Assembly: GCF_002252525.1 (NCBI RefSeq)
Contig: NZ_NNRM01000011.1
Location: 62,001-126,000, forward strand
Reading direction: 5' to 3'
DNA: 64,000 bases
From: Brucella pseudogrignonensis
GTDB lineage: Bacteria; Pseudomonadota; Alphaproteobacteria; Rhizobiales; Rhizobiaceae
Shown here: one piece after another, positions 8,827-17,852 of the stretch
Layout: each line of letters begins with the position of its first letter
Position numbering within the stretch: position 1 is the stretch's first letter
The notes under the pieces: generated by a model
The model's database searches: none
Told to the model about the DNA's origin: nothing
Seen by the model: the letters and a program-made list of their open reading frames with translations, nothing else
Made by a program: the position numbers and the translations under genes

Positions 8827-9828
8827 ATGTCCATGTCTTCTATCTTGAAATCAAAGCCCGTCCGCTTTCTCGGCAAGTTCGTCTTCGTATTATTCGTAAT
8901 CATCTTTGCAATCTGGTCCAGCTTTGCCATGTGGTTCCAGTTGCCTTTCGGCAATGCTGTGCGCGGCTCGATCATCGCCGTCTGGCTGGCAATCGCGCTG
9001 TGGGTCATCGCAGGCGAGCGAAACTTCTATTGCATGCGCAAGCGACTGTTCTTCTGCCTGCTGGCACTGTTGATGCTCGGCTGGTGGGCCACCATCCGCC
9101 CATCGCTCGACCGCATCTGGGCACCAGACGTCGCGCGAACCGTTACCGGCAAGATTGATGGCGATAATGTTACGCTTTTCAATGTTCGCGATTTCGACTG
9201 GCGAACACCAAATGATTTCACACCCAACTGGAAAGAAGCCACCTACGATCTGAGCAAGATAAACTCTGTCGATGTTTACCTCTCCTATTGGGCGGGCCCG
9301 GCCATTGCGCATACGCTGTTGTCGTTCGGGTTTGAAGACGGCAGACACGTCGTCTTTTCTGGCGAAATCCGCAGGGAGCATCACGAGGTCTTTTCATCCA
9401 TAGGTGGATTTTTTCGCGAGTTTGAACTGGCGATGATCGCGGCGGAAGAAAGCGACATCATCTATCTGCGGACCAATGTGCGCAAAGAAAATGTCTTTCG
9501 CTATCGGGTAGACCTGCCCCCGGCAGGCGCAAGAGAGCTTTTCCTCTCTTATGTCGAGCTTGGCAATGAGCTGGCAGCCACACCCAAATTCTACAACACG
9601 CTGACCGCCAATTGTACGACGATCATTTTCACAATGGCGCGCGTGCTCGATCCGACCTTCCCATTTGATTATCGGATCCTGCTTTCAGGCTATCTGCCGG
9701 GATATCTCTACGACCATGGCTGGCTCGAAAATAATGGGACTCTGGAGCAGATAGAGGAACGTGCATCCATCGACGCCAAGGCGCAGGCTGGCGGACGTGA
9801 CGGCTATTCTGAACGCATACGCCAATAA
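8827..9828 (+). CDS. DUF4105 membrane protein
   Basis: A 333-residue protein with three N-terminal membrane segments (FVFVLFVIIFAIWSSFAMWF; SIIAVWLAIALWVIA; LFFCLLALLMLGWW) and a periplasmic DUF4105 (Lnb-like N-terminal) domain. Typical for the domain are VDVYLSYWAGPAIAHTLLSFGF, the VFSGEIRRE stretch and the conserved YNTLTANCTTIIF with its Cys near residue 262. The domain resembles thiol-peptidase-like folds, but its function is not established. ATG starts exist at 8827 and 8833; the first is kept. A strong hairpin terminator follows at once. Confidence 0.82.
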   Translation: MSMSSILKSKPVRFLGKFVFVLFVIIFAIWSSFAMWFQLPFGNAVRGSIIAVWLAIALWVIAGERNFYCMRKRLFFCLLALLMLGWWATIRPSLDRIWAPDVARTVTGKIDGDNVTLFNVRDFDWRTPNDFTPNWKEATYDLSKINSVDVYLSYWAGPAIAHTLLSFGFEDGRHVVFSGEIRREHHEVFSSIGGFFREFELAMIAAEESDIIYLRTNVRKENVFRYRVDLPPAGARELFLSYVELGNELAATPKFYNTLTANCTTIIFTMARVLDPTFPFDYRILLSGYLPGYLYDHGWLENNGTLEQIEERASIDAKAQAGGRDGYSERIRQ

Positions 9829-9831
9829 AAG

Positions 9832-9855
9832 AAAACCCCGCTTGAGCGGGGTTTT
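9832..9855. terminator. Bidirectional rho-independent terminator
   Basis: The sequence AAAACCCCGC TTGA GCGGGGTTTT forms a perfect 10-bp stem with A- and T-runs on either side. It lies between the ends of the DUF4105 gene (+) and the RidA gene (-). Confidence 0.85.
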
Positions 9856-9875
9856 CAATCAGCAACTGCAGTTAA

Positions 9876-10220
9876 TTAGATTGCAGCGGTGATGATGATT
9901 TCGACCTTGTAGTCAGGCGTTGCAAGCGCTGCTTCACCGGTCGCGCGGGCAGGCGTGTTGGCCTTGTCGACCCAGCTGTCCCAGACTGCGTTCATTTCAG
10001 CGAAGTCCTTCATGTCTGCAAGCCAGATGATCGCCTGAAGGATCTTGGACTTGTCGGAACCAGCAGCTGCCAACAGACGATCAACTTCAGCCAGAACGGC
10101 CTTGGTCTGATCGGTCACGCTCGCGCCTGGCTCGCCAACCTGGCCGGCGAGATAAACTGTATTGCCGTGAACGACGGCCTGGCTCATGCGTGGTCCGACT
10201 TCGATACGACGGATGCTCAT
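9876..10220 (-). CDS. RidA family protein (Rid/YjgF/YER057c/UK114)
   Basis: A 114-residue RidA-superfamily protein. Members deaminate reactive enamine/imine intermediates made by PLP enzymes and so protect amino-acid metabolism. Typical features are the N-terminal GPRMSQAVVHGNTVYLAGQVG, DQTKAVLAEVDRLLAAAGSDKSKI in the middle, and the active-site Arg segment TPARATGEAALATPDYKVEI near residues 90-110. The full family length is present. The ribosome site is GAGGAG. Several RidA subfamilies exist; the substituted residues after PARAT (family RidA has PAR-S-C/T) place it outside the core RidA group, perhaps Rid4-7 (inference). Confidence 0.9.
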   Translation of the reverse strand: MSIRRIEVGPRMSQAVVHGNTVYLAGQVGEPGASVTDQTKAVLAEVDRLLAAAGSDKSKILQAIIWLADMKDFAEMNAVWDSWVDKANTPARATGEAALATPDYKVEIIITAAI

Positions 10221-10400
10221 GGTGAACTCCTCTCATGACTACTGCGGAAACGGGCCCGCATTTAAAAATGTTGCGCATCCTTATTAAAGCCCCTGCCCGC
10301 TTTGGCAATGGCTGTTTGAAGCCTCATCCGGACAATTCAAATAAAAACGCACTCCAGGCCGCCTGCTGTGCTACGACAGCGACAAGAGGAGAGAAACAAT

Positions 10401-10799
10401 ATGCCCGCAGAAACTGACGATGCAAAAACACCTTCGCAACTGATCGATGGCAGGATCAGGGAACTTGCAGACTGGAGAGGCAAAACGCTTTCTCATATCC
10501 GCGACATTATCCTGAAGGCCGACCCGGAGATTATCGAAGAATGGAAATGGCGCGGTGTGCCGGTATGGTCCTGCTCGGGGATCATATGCACAGGCGAGAC
10601 CTATAAGAGCGTTGTGAAACTCACTTTCGCGAAAGGTGCGTCGCTGGACGATCCTTCCAGCCTTTTCAATTCAAGCCTTGAAGGCAACGTACGTCGCGCG
10701 ATTGATATCCGTGAAAACGAAGAAATCGATGCAAAAGCTCTGACGACGCTGATCCATGCTGCAATCGCGCTCAATAAGCTCAAACCACCGCGTCGCTGA
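10401..10799 (+). CDS. DUF1801 domain protein
   Basis: A 132-residue cytoplasmic protein of the DUF1801 (YdhG/YjhX-like) family. Characteristic segments are LADWRGKTLSHIRDIILKADPEI, EEWKWRGVPVWSCSGIICTGETYKSVVKLTF and the C-terminal region KALTTLIHAAIALNK. The start ATG has the strong site AGAGGAGAG; the reading frame extends 11 codons upstream but without a site. The biochemical role of the family is not established. It stands alone, divergent from the RidA gene. Confidence 0.85.
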   Translation: MPAETDDAKTPSQLIDGRIRELADWRGKTLSHIRDIILKADPEIIEEWKWRGVPVWSCSGIICTGETYKSVVKLTFAKGASLDDPSSLFNSSLEGNVRRAIDIRENEEIDAKALTTLIHAAIALNKLKPPRR

Positions 10800-10929
10800 T
10801 CGTGTAGAATATTTGCGGGGCAATTGACTCCTGACGGCCCTTTCCCTATAAGCCGCAGCACGTTCGCCCATAGGGTTAATGGATGGCTTGTGCTATCCTG
10901 CTTTTTGGGAAAAGAACCAGCTCCTGTTC

Positions 10930-10980
10930 AATAGAGCATGATACCGAAAAGTGAAAACCGGTTTTCGGCAAAATCATACT
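10930..10980. repeat. RIME-like palindromic repeat, left half only
   Basis: Contains AGCATGATACCGAAAAGTG followed by AAAACCGGTTTTCGG, the first half of the family of palindromic intergenic elements seen about ten times in this window. It lies in the promoter region of rpmH. Confidence 0.6.
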
Positions 10981-11029
10981 CGATGAAAAGACAGAACCAA
11001 GAAGGGCCGCACACCGCGGTATTAAATAA

Positions 11030-11164
11030 ATGAAGCGCACTTTCCAGCCATCCAATCTCGTCCGCAAGCGTCGTCACGGTTTCCGTGCACGCATGGCTAC
11101 TGCCGGCGGTCGTAAGGTTCTTGCCGCTCGCCGCGCACGCGGCCGCAAGCGGCTTTCCGCTTAA
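11030..11164 (+). CDS. rpmH: 50S ribosomal protein L34
   Basis: A 44-residue basic protein, [20 protein letters not shown] at its start and GRKRLSA at its end, a standard bacterial L34 of full length. It sits directly upstream of rnpA and yidC, the conserved bacterial order. It is a small frame, supported by the almost invariant family sequence. Confidence 0.98.
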   Translation: MKRTFQPSNLVRKRRHGFRARMATAGGRKVLAARRARGRKRLSA

Positions 11165-11198
11165 TCTTTCCCGCGCGACCAGCGCGGTGATTAAAGAT

Positions 11199-11624
11199 AT
11201 GAAAAAGCAGAAACAAATACTCCGCCTTCGCAAGAGAGCGGAGTTTTTGTCTGTTAGGAATGGTGAAAAACGGCGTGGTCCCCTATTTCTTCTTGAAGTC
11301 CGGAAACGGACGGAGGAAGAATCCGAAGCTGCCAAAATCGGCGAAAAACCCCGCGCAGGCTTCACCGTCACCAAGAAAAACGGCAATGCGGTGGTTCGAA
11401 ACCGCATACGTCGCAGACTGAGAGAAGCGGTTCGTTGTCACGTAGGGAGTGACATGGCGCCTTCGACCGACTATGTGATCGTAGCGCGCGAGCAAGCACT
11501 CACTGCGCCCTTCTCGAAACTGACCGGGGAACTTTCCCGCCGCATCACGGCACCGGAGGGACGGCGGGACGAGAAGAAACGCCGAACGGAAAGACCGGAA
11601 TCAGGACCCGTCAATGGAAAATAA
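11199..11624 (+). CDS. rnpA: Ribonuclease P protein component
   Basis: A 141-residue basic protein subunit of RNase P, which matures the 5' ends of tRNAs. It carries the family signature as [21 protein letters not shown] near residues 66-86 and a preceding [20 protein letters not shown]. The C-terminus is a charged tail longer than in enterics ([20 protein letters not shown]), common in rhizobia. The ATG at 11199 lies 34 bases after the rpmH stop; longer frames reaching back into rpmH are judged spurious. Its last 11 bases overlap the start of yidC, so translation is coupled. Confidence 0.95.
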   Translation: MKKQKQILRLRKRAEFLSVRNGEKRRGPLFLLEVRKRTEEESEAAKIGEKPRAGFTVTKKNGNAVVRNRIRRRLREAVRCHVGSDMAPSTDYVIVAREQALTAPFSKLTGELSRRITAPEGRRDEKKRRTERPESGPVNGK

Positions 11625-13434
11625 TCGTAATTTCTTCATCACCATTGCCCTGTCCATCCTCGTATTAACGCTGTGGCAAGTATTCTATCTGGGACCGAAA
11701 ACGGAAGCCCAGCGGGAGCAGACACGCATTGAGGAGCAGCAGCGCCAGACCCAGCAGGCAGCCCAGGGCGGCTCGCAGGGTGATACTCCACAAATGTCCG
11801 GCACCGCCGGCGCAATTCCAGGCCACAGCGATGGCACAGCCGCAGGCGGCACGCTGACCCGTGAAGCCGCAACCGCACAGTCGCAGCGCATCGATATCGA
11901 CACAGCTTCGCTGCGTGGTTCGATCAATCTGACCGGCGCGCGCCTCGATGATCTCTATCTCAAGAAGTATCACGAGACTGTAGACGACAAGTCGCCTGAA
12001 ATCGAACTACTCGCACCATCGGCTCTCAAGCAGGGTTATTTCGTTGAACTCGGTTTCACCGGCAACGACGCAACCGGCGAAGTTCCTGGTCCAAACACTG
12101 TCTGGACCGTTGAAGGCAACAACAAGCTGACGGCATCGACGCCTGTTACTCTGACATTCACCAACGACAAGAACATCACATTCAAGCGCGTCATCTCGGT
12201 TGATGATGCCTACATGTTCGAAGTCGACGATACGGTCACCAACAACACCGGCGCACCGATCTCGCTTGCTTCTTATGGCCGCGTAACGCGTTTCAACCAG
12301 CCTGAACATGCAAGCGCTACCTATGTTCTCCATGAAGGCCTTATCGGCGTCATGGGTCAGGATGGCCTTCAGGAAATCAAGTATTCCAAGGTTGAAGACG
12401 ACAAGGACATTTCGTTCAAGGACGTGACTGGCGGCTGGGTCGGCATCACCGACAAGTATTGGGCGGCAACGCTCGTACCTCCGCAGAACGAAAAGTTCAC
12501 CGCACGTTTCTCGCACTTCACCAATGACCGTCCGCGCTACCAGTCGGATTTCCTCAGCGCGCCGATCACGGTTGCAGCTGGCGAAGCCAGCACCATCAAG
12601 AACCACGTTTTTGCTGGCGCCAAGGTTGTCTCGGACATCAAGAACTACGAAGAAAAGCTCGGCATCAAGCAGTTTGAACTGCTGATTGACTGGGGCTGGT
12701 TCTACTTCATCACCAAGCCGATGTTCTACCTCATCGACTGGATCTACAAGTTCTCCGGCAATTTCGGCATCGCCATTCTGGTTGTCACCGTTCTGCTGAA
12801 GGGCCTGTTCTTCCCGCTCGCCAACAAGTCGTACAAGTCGATGGCTCGTATGAAGCTGGTGCAGCCGAAGATGACGGAAATCCGCGAGAAATATGCGGAT
12901 GACAAGATGAAGCAGCAGCAAGAAATGATGCAGCTCTACAAGCAGGAAAAAATCAATCCGCTTGCAGGTTGCTGGCCAGTGCTGGTCCAGATTCCGGTGT
13001 TCTTCGCGCTCTATAAGGTTCTCTACGTCACCATTGAAATGCGCCATGCGCCGTTCTTTGGCTGGATTCAGGATCTTGCAGCACCCGATCCAACATCGAT
13101 CTTCAACCTGTTCGGCCTTCTGCCGTTTGCGGTTCCAGCGTTCCTGATGATCGGCGTCTGGCCAATCATCATGGGCATCACCATGTTCCTGCAGATGCGC
13201 ATGAACCCAACGCCTCCAGATCCAACGCAGGCGATGATCTTCACCTGGATGCCGATCATCTTCACCTTCATGCTGGCATCGTTCCCAGCAGGCCTCGTGA
13301 TCTATTGGGCATGGAACAACACGCTTTCGATTACCCAGCAGGGCATCATCATGAAGCGTCAGGGTGTTAAAATCGAACTTTTTGACAACCTGAAAGACCT
13401 CTTCAAGCGAAAGCCGAAAGAGGCCAAGAAGTAA
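11614..13434 (+). CDS. yidC: Membrane protein insertase YidC
   Basis: The 606-residue Oxa1/YidC insertase, which inserts and folds inner-membrane proteins with or without SecYEG. It has an N-terminal membrane anchor ([20 protein letters not shown]), a Gln/Gly-rich linker, a large periplasmic beta-domain (about residues 90-345), and the conserved core with [19 protein letters not shown], the cytosolic [19 protein letters not shown] loop, [19 protein letters not shown], and a C-terminal [20 protein letters not shown]. Length and order match Gram-negative YidC. It overlaps the end of rnpA and is followed by a strong terminator. Confidence 0.98.
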   Translation: MENNRNFFITIALSILVLTLWQVFYLGPKTEAQREQTRIEEQQRQTQQAAQGGSQGDTPQMSGTAGAIPGHSDGTAAGGTLTREAATAQSQRIDIDTASLRGSINLTGARLDDLYLKKYHETVDDKSPEIELLAPSALKQGYFVELGFTGNDATGEVPGPNTVWTVEGNNKLTASTPVTLTFTNDKNITFKRVISVDDAYMFEVDDTVTNNTGAPISLASYGRVTRFNQPEHASATYVLHEGLIGVMGQDGLQEIKYSKVEDDKDISFKDVTGGWVGITDKYWAATLVPPQNEKFTARFSHFTNDRPRYQSDFLSAPITVAAGEASTIKNHVFAGAKVVSDIKNYEEKLGIKQFELLIDWGWFYFITKPMFYLIDWIYKFSGNFGIAILVVTVLLKGLFFPLANKSYKSMARMKLVQPKMTEIREKYADDKMKQQQEMMQLYKQEKINPLAGCWPVLVQIPVFFALYKVLYVTIEMRHAPFFGWIQDLAAPDPTSIFNLFGLLPFAVPAFLMIGVWPIIMGITMFLQMRMNPTPPDPTQAMIFTWMPIIFTFMLASFPAGLVIYWAWNNTLSITQQGIIMKRQGVKIELFDNLKDLFKRKPKEAKK

Positions 13435-13440
13435 AAAGAC

Positions 13441-13470
13441 AAAAAGCCCCGCATCTGCGGGGCTTTTTTT
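13441..13470 (+). terminator. Rho-independent terminator after yidC
   Basis: AAAAAGCCCCGCA TCT GCGGGGCTTTTTTT forms a GC-rich stem with a long T-run, directly after the yidC stop. Confidence 0.92.
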
Positions 13471-13556
13471 GTGCTCGTTGATCCAGAGCGGTTGACAATG
13501 CGGCGCGTAACCGTGATGCGTGTCTTTTACGGAATATACGGATCAGGAAGACCACA

Positions 13557-14279
13557 TTGAGCGATCAGGACAAAAAGCAGGCAGCCATCAATGCCGCTCA
13601 GGCAGCAGCAGATGCGACCCGTGCAGCCCATGCGGCTTTGGTCGAGGAAGGGCGCCTGCTCTTCAAGAAGTCGTGGATCTTCATCCGTGGCGTGCCTTCG
13701 ATGAAGTTTCTGCCACTGGAAGGCCCGGTTGAAATTGCTTTTGCCGGACGTTCAAATGTCGGCAAATCTTCGCTCATCAATGCGCTTGTCGGCAAAAAGG
13801 GTCTTGCCCGTACCTCCAACACACCGGGCCGAACGCAGGAACTCAACTATTTCGTTCCAGATGGCTATTCCGGCGAGAATGGCGACCTTCCGCCATTGGC
13901 ACTCGTCGACATGCCGGGCTATGGCTTTGCCGAAGCACCCAAAGCCCATGTCGATGCGTGGACACGTCTCGTGTTCGATTACCTGCGCGGCCGCACCACG
14001 CTGAAGCGCGTCTATCTGCTGATCGACTCACGCCATGGCATCAAGAAGAACGATGCTGAAGTGCTTGACCTGCTCGACAAGGCTGCGGTTTCTTATCAGA
14101 TCGTGCTGACCAAGATCGACAAGATCAAGGCCGCTGGCATTCCACGTCTGATAGAAGAAACCCACGCGCTCACCAAAAAGCGCGCCGCCTGTTTCCCGGG
14201 CATCATCACGACATCGTCAGAAAAAGGCCTCGGCCTTGATGAGCTGCGCGCTGCCATCGCGCTTGTTGCCAAGGAATAG
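13557..14279 (+). CDS. engB: Ribosome biogenesis GTP-binding protein EngB (YihA/YsxC)
   Basis: A 240-residue TRAFAC GTPase needed for 50S subunit assembly. Motifs: G1 [14 protein letters not shown] near residues 64-77, G2 [12 protein letters not shown]3 [12 protein letters not shown] near residue 119, G4 TKIDK near residue 182. The N-terminal 50 residues form an Ala-rich extension before the GTPase domain, longer than in E. coli. The start appears to be TTG at 13557 with AGGAAG about 8 bases upstream; no ATG or GTG lies further upstream in frame. It follows yidC as in other alphaproteobacteria. Confidence 0.95.
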   Translation: MSDQDKKQAAINAAQAAADATRAAHAALVEEGRLLFKKSWIFIRGVPSMKFLPLEGPVEIAFAGRSNVGKSSLINALVGKKGLARTSNTPGRTQELNYFVPDGYSGENGDLPPLALVDMPGYGFAEAPKAHVDAWTRLVFDYLRGRTTLKRVYLLIDSRHGIKKNDAEVLDLLDKAAVSYQIVLTKIDKIKAAGIPRLIEETHALTKKRAACFPGIITTSSEKGLGLDELRAAIALVAKE

Positions 14280-14285
14280 GCAGTC

Positions 14286-14383
14286 GGTCGCGGAAAAGTG
14301 GGAACCGGTTTTTCGATCCCAACATGCGTAAAACAACAAAATAGAGCGAGCGTGGCGTGTATGATTAAGCACGACGCGCTCCA
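14286..14383. repeat. RIME-like palindromic repeat
   Basis: Left half GTCGCGGAAAAGTGGGAACC...GGTTTTTCGATCC, linker with AAAACAACAAA, and right half AGAGCG...CGCGCTC. It shares its architecture with the other elements listed in this window (a variant with GTCGCGG instead of GCATCCCG). Confidence 0.7.
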
Positions 14384-14398
14384 GGAAAAGACATCAGT

Positions 14399-15001
14399 TT
14401 AGCGCGGGCAGCTTGCCGACTGATTGTTTAGACCCTGCTTGAGCTGTTCAAACCGCGTGGTGGTTTTTGCACCATCACGCGTGATACGCAGAACATACAT
14501 GCTGTCGAAGTCTTCCCGCGGCCACTTCGGCACGAGAGCCTTGTCACCACCGCTATCCTTGACGATGCTTCTGGCAAGCTTCACGATCTGCTTGTGTTCC
14601 CAACCCACCAGTACTGTCGCGTTGCGATATCCAGGCTGCGCGAGCGTCGCCTGCAGTTCCTCAATATCCTTGAAGCCAAAGCGCGTATCAACAGGCATTC
14701 CAAACGTGATAGCTGTCGGTTCGACCGTAGCAAGCGGGCGGTTATAGGAATAGATCGCGCCCTTGTCTTCTTTCAGCTGCGCCGGATTGGGCGCAAAGAT
14801 GAAATCCGGTTTTCCGAATTTTTGCTTGATTACGGCAGGCAGTTTCAGCGAGCGATTGAGGCCTTGGCAATTGAGCTGTCCAAGCCCCTGCTCCGGCTTT
14901 TCACCATGGCGTAACATTATGATCGTTTCGGTCGTCGCTGCCGCCTGCGAGGCGCTGATGCCCGCCAGAAAAATCAAAGCCGTAAAAAATGCGCGTCGCA
15001 T
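14399..15001 (-). CDS. Exported histidine phosphatase family protein
   Basis: A 200-residue protein with a signal peptide (MRRAFFTALIFLAGISASQAAA) and a histidine phosphatase-like domain: the phosphate-pocket motif IIMLRHGEKPEQGLGQL has the catalytic RHG, and VGWEHKQIVKLA may provide the second catalytic His. The central part (ELQATLAQPGYRNATVLVG) is compact compared with classical phosphoglycerate mutases. The inner ATG is preferred over a frame start at 15091 because of the signal peptide and GGAG site. The substrate is unknown. It is divergent from argB. Confidence 0.82.
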   Translation of the reverse strand: MRRAFFTALIFLAGISASQAAATTETIIMLRHGEKPEQGLGQLNCQGLNRSLKLPAVIKQKFGKPDFIFAPNPAQLKEDKGAIYSYNRPLATVEPTAITFGMPVDTRFGFKDIEELQATLAQPGYRNATVLVGWEHKQIVKLARSIVKDSGGDKALVPKWPREDFDSMYVLRITRDGAKTTTRFEQLKQGLNNQSASCPR

Positions 15002-15190
15002 GAATCTACTCCGTTCAAGAGCGGGCGTTATGCGCAATCTTCTAGCACTCTCCAAGGATTTTAATTGGGCGATCTTTGGCAACGCATTCAAATAATCGCG
15101 AACAAAACGCCTAAAACCGTTTTACAGAACAGTGCATATTGCTTAGAAAAGCCTGCCTCTCTTGCCCTGTCGCCAGCCATGGAGCCCGCG

Positions 15191-16081
15191 ATGACGACTC
15201 TTGAAAATCCTGAAATGCAAGCGCAACTCCTTTCCGCAGCTCTGCCTTATATGCAGCGCTACGAAAACAAGAATGTCGTAGTGAAATATGGCGGTCACGC
15301 CATGGGAAACCCTGAACTGGGCAAGGCTTTTGCCCGCGACATCGCGCTTTTGAAGCAGTCAGGCATCAATCCGATCGTCGTTCATGGCGGTGGCCCACAG
15401 ATTCAGGCGATGCTCTCGAAGCTCGGCATTGAATCGCGCTTTGAAGGTGGTCTTCGCGTCACCGACGAGAAGACGGTTGAAGTGGTGGAAATGGTTCTCG
15501 CCGGTTCCATCAACAAGGAAATCGTCGCTCTCATCAACGCCGAAGGCGAATGGGCCATCGGTCTTTGCGGCAAAGACGGTAACATGGTTTTCGCGCGCAA
15601 GGCGCATAAGACGGTTATCGATCCGGATTCAAACATCGAGAAAGTTCTTGATCTGGGCTTTGTTGGTGAACCCGCAGAAGTTGACCGCACGCTTCTCGAT
15701 CTTCTGGCGCGTTCAGAAATGATCCCGGTTATTGCGCCGGTTGCACCCGGTCGCGATGGTCATACCTACAACATCAACGCAGACACCTTTGCAGGCGCTA
15801 TCGCTGGCGCGCTGGCTGCAACACGTCTTCTGTTCCTGACCGACGTTCCCGGCGTTCTCGACAAGGACAAGAAGCTCATCAAGGAGCTTTCGGTCGCCGA
15901 CGCTCAGGCGCTGATAAAGGACGGCACGATCTCCGGCGGCATGATCCCTAAGGTCGAAACCTGCATCGATGCAATCCGTCGCGGCGTTGAAGGCGTTGTT
16001 ATTCTCAACGGCAAAACACCGCATTCGGTACTGCTTGAGCTTTTCACGGAGCATGGTGCAGGAACATTGATTGTACCGTAA
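15191..16081 (+). CDS. argB: Acetylglutamate kinase
   Basis: The 296-residue N-acetyl-L-glutamate kinase, second step of arginine biosynthesis. Family features: [12 protein letters not shown] near residue 30, [22 protein letters not shown] near residues 64-85, [46 protein letters not shown], and C-terminal [24 protein letters not shown] at 15191 has GGAG upstream; an ATG four codons earlier is possible. The N-terminal helix preceding the kinase core suggests an arginine-inhibited hexameric form (family knowledge). A terminator follows. Confidence 0.97.
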   Translation: MTTLENPEMQAQLLSAALPYMQRYENKNVVVKYGGHAMGNPELGKAFARDIALLKQSGINPIVVHGGGPQIQAMLSKLGIESRFEGGLRVTDEKTVEVVEMVLAGSINKEIVALINAEGEWAIGLCGKDGNMVFARKAHKTVIDPDSNIEKVLDLGFVGEPAEVDRTLLDLLARSEMIPVIAPVAPGRDGHTYNINADTFAGAIAGALAATRLLFLTDVPGVLDKDKKLIKELSVADAQALIKDGTISGGMIPKVETCIDAIRRGVEGVVILNGKTPHSVLLELFTEHGAGTLIVP

Positions 16082-16087
16082 TCCAGT

Positions 16088-16110
16088 AGCCGCCTTCGGG
16101 CGGCTTTTTC
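16088..16110 (+). terminator. Rho-independent terminator after argB
   Basis: AGCCGCC TTC GGGCGGCTTTTTC, a stem of GCCGCC/GGGCGGC with a T-run, begins 7 bases after the argB stop. Confidence 0.88.
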
Positions 16111-16138
16111 TTGGCCCGCCTTCGTGACATAAAGACTT

Positions 16139-16843
16139 ATGACCAATCAACCTGATGCTCCGGCCTTTGCCCACGTTACCGACTGGGTATTCGACCTCGA
16201 CAATACGCTCTATCCGCACGCAGCCGATCTGTTTTCCCAGATCGATGTACGTATGACGAGTTATGTCGAGAACCTCCTGAAATTGCCGCGTGACGAAGCG
16301 CGCAAAATTCAGAAGCAGTTTTATCTGGAATATGGCACCACGCTGAAGGGCCTGATGGAGTGCCATGAGATCGATCCTGATGACTTTCTCAAGAAGGTCC
16401 ACGACATCGACTATTCATGGCTGAAACCCGATCCCGCACTCGGGGCAGCCATTCGTGCCCTGCCCGGCCGCCGTTTCATTTTCACCAATGGTGATCGCGG
16501 CCATGCGGAACGTGCAGCACAGCAGCTCGGCATTCTTGATGATTTCGACGATATTTTCGACATCGTTGCAGCAGGCCTGACGCCTAAGCCAGAACGTGTC
16601 ACTTATGATCGTTTTCTCGGCGCATTCGGCGTTGACGCACAAAAGGCTGTCATGTTTGAAGATCTGGCGCGCAATCTCGTCGTGCCGAAGACATTGGGCA
16701 TGAAAACCGTGCTGGTGGTTCCAAACAATTTCGAGCCAACATTCTCCGAAATATGGGAAAGCGACCCGGAATTCACCGATCAGGTCGATTATGTAACCGA
16801 CAATCTGACCCAGTTTCTGGAAACCATAATTGCAGACCGATAG
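16139..16843 (+). CDS. Pyrimidine 5'-nucleotidase-like HAD hydrolase
   Basis: A 234-residue HAD-superfamily phosphatase, the alphaproteobacterial relative of yeast Sdt1/Phm8 pyrimidine 5'-nucleotidase. HAD motif I is WVFDLDNTLYPHA (residues 14-26, nucleophile Asp), motif II RFIFTNGDRGHAER, and the motif III/IV region is KPERVTYDRF...AVMFEDLARN. The helical cap lies between motifs I and II. It frequently follows argB in rhizobia. Its last 14 bases overlap the start assigned to the DUF817 gene. Confidence 0.88.
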   Translation: MTNQPDAPAFAHVTDWVFDLDNTLYPHAADLFSQIDVRMTSYVENLLKLPRDEARKIQKQFYLEYGTTLKGLMECHEIDPDDFLKKVHDIDYSWLKPDPALGAAIRALPGRRFIFTNGDRGHAERAAQQLGILDDFDDIFDIVAAGLTPKPERVTYDRFLGAFGVDAQKAVMFEDLARNLVVPKTLGMKTVLVVPNNFEPTFSEIWESDPEFTDQVDYVTDNLTQFLETIIADR

Positions 16844-17714
16844 GCAGTTTACCGGCCTTGAAAAACGTATCGATAAGGCGGCTCATCGCCTTCTCGACAG
16901 CTTGCCAAGGCATCGCATCAGTGATGCGCTGATTGAGTTTCTGGTTTTTGGATTGAAGCAAGCATGGGCCTGCCTGTTTGGCGGCGCGATGCTGGGTCTC
17001 ATCATCCTCACACGGTGGTTCTGGCCAGAAGATGGTGCAGGATTTATCACCCGCTACGATTTCCTGTTTCTCTCCGCTGTTGTGATCCAGCTTGGAATGC
17101 TTGTCTTCAAGCTGGAGGCTTGGGAAGAAGCCAAGGTCATCGTCATTTTCCATATTGTCGGAACGGCTATGGAAGTGTTCAAAACCCATGCCGGATCATG
17201 GATCTATCCGGAGGAAAACTTCTTCCGGATCGGTGGCGTGCCACTGTTTTCAGGCTTCATGTATGCGGCTGTCGGTTCCTATATGGCGCGTATCAACCGC
17301 ATCTTCGATATCAGGCTCAACCACTATCCGCCGCTCTGGACGACTGTTGTGCTGGCAGCTGCGATCTATATCAATTTCTTCGCCCATCACTTCATCTGGG
17401 ATATGCGCTGGGTGTTGTTTGCCGCAACCTTCGCGCTCTATTGGCGCACGACCATGCATTATCGCGTGTTTCGCTTCCGGCATAAAATGCCGCTGCTGGT
17501 TGCGTTCCTGCTCACATCGCTGTTCATCTGGATCGCTGAAAACATCGGAACCTGGTCGAAAGCCTGGCTCTATCCCAACCAGCGCAATGGCTGGGAGCTG
17601 GTTTCAATGAGCAAGCTCGGCTCATGGTATCTGCTGATGATTATTTCCGTTGTGCTGGTGACACTCGTTCACCGCCCGCGCGAATATTCAGAAAACGAAA
17701 ACGCCCGATCATAA
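16830..17714 (+). CDS. DUF817 integral membrane protein
   Basis: A 294-residue polytopic membrane protein of the DUF817 family. There are about seven to eight hydrophobic segments, among them CLFGGAMLGLIILTRWFW, FLFLSAVVIQLGMLVF, FSGFMYAAVGSYMARI and WYLLMIISVVLVTLV. Conserved polar motifs include WEEAKVIVIFHIVGTAMEVFK and HHFIWDMRW. The function of the family is unknown. The start is taken as TTG at 16830, overlapping the HAD gene by 14 bases; no ribosome site is obvious and the true start could be slightly downstream. The last codons overlap a small hairpin (CGCCCG...CGGGCG). Confidence 0.82.
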   Translation: MQTDRQFTGLEKRIDKAAHRLLDSLPRHRISDALIEFLVFGLKQAWACLFGGAMLGLIILTRWFWPEDGAGFITRYDFLFLSAVVIQLGMLVFKLEAWEEAKVIVIFHIVGTAMEVFKTHAGSWIYPEENFFRIGGVPLFSGFMYAAVGSYMARINRIFDIRLNHYPPLWTTVVLAAAIYINFFAHHFIWDMRWVLFAATFALYWRTTMHYRVFRFRHKMPLLVAFLLTSLFIWIAENIGTWSKAWLYPNQRNGWELVSMSKLGSWYLLMIISVVLVTLVHRPREYSENENARS

Positions 17715-17728
17715 CAGACCGGGCGCTT
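17702..17728 (+). terminator. Possible terminator at the end of the DUF817 gene
   Basis: A CGCCCG/CGGGCG stem with a short loop followed by CTTTGG. It overlaps the DUF817 stop codon and has a weak T-run. Confidence 0.4.
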
Positions 17729-17737
17729 TGGAAGCTT

Positions 17738-17840
17738 TACAGCGGTTCCAGTTAAAAAGGAATCGTTGGAACCGCTGTAACTGTTTGTTTTTACGCATTA
17801 TCCGGCGCAAAACCGCTTCGCACTTTTGCTGGAAATGCTA
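17738..17840. repeat. RIME-like palindromic repeat, reverse orientation
   Basis: Right-half palindrome AGCGGTTCCAG...TGGAACCGCT first, then TTTGTTTTTACGCAT and CAAAACCGCTTCGCACTTTT. This is the reverse complement of the usual order and has diverged from the consensus. Confidence 0.6.
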
Positions 17841-17852
17841 TAATCGAAGAGA

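Noticed and set aside
11085-11198. Extension of rnpA back into rpmH
   Set aside because: Bacterial rnpA proteins overlapping rpmH are known only in special lineages; the ATG at 11199 fits family length and there is no signal for the longer form.
12007-13047. Long antisense open frame (346 codons) opposite yidC
   Set aside because: It mirrors the codon-biased yidC sequence, has no motif or ribosome site, and sits wholly inside a certain gene.
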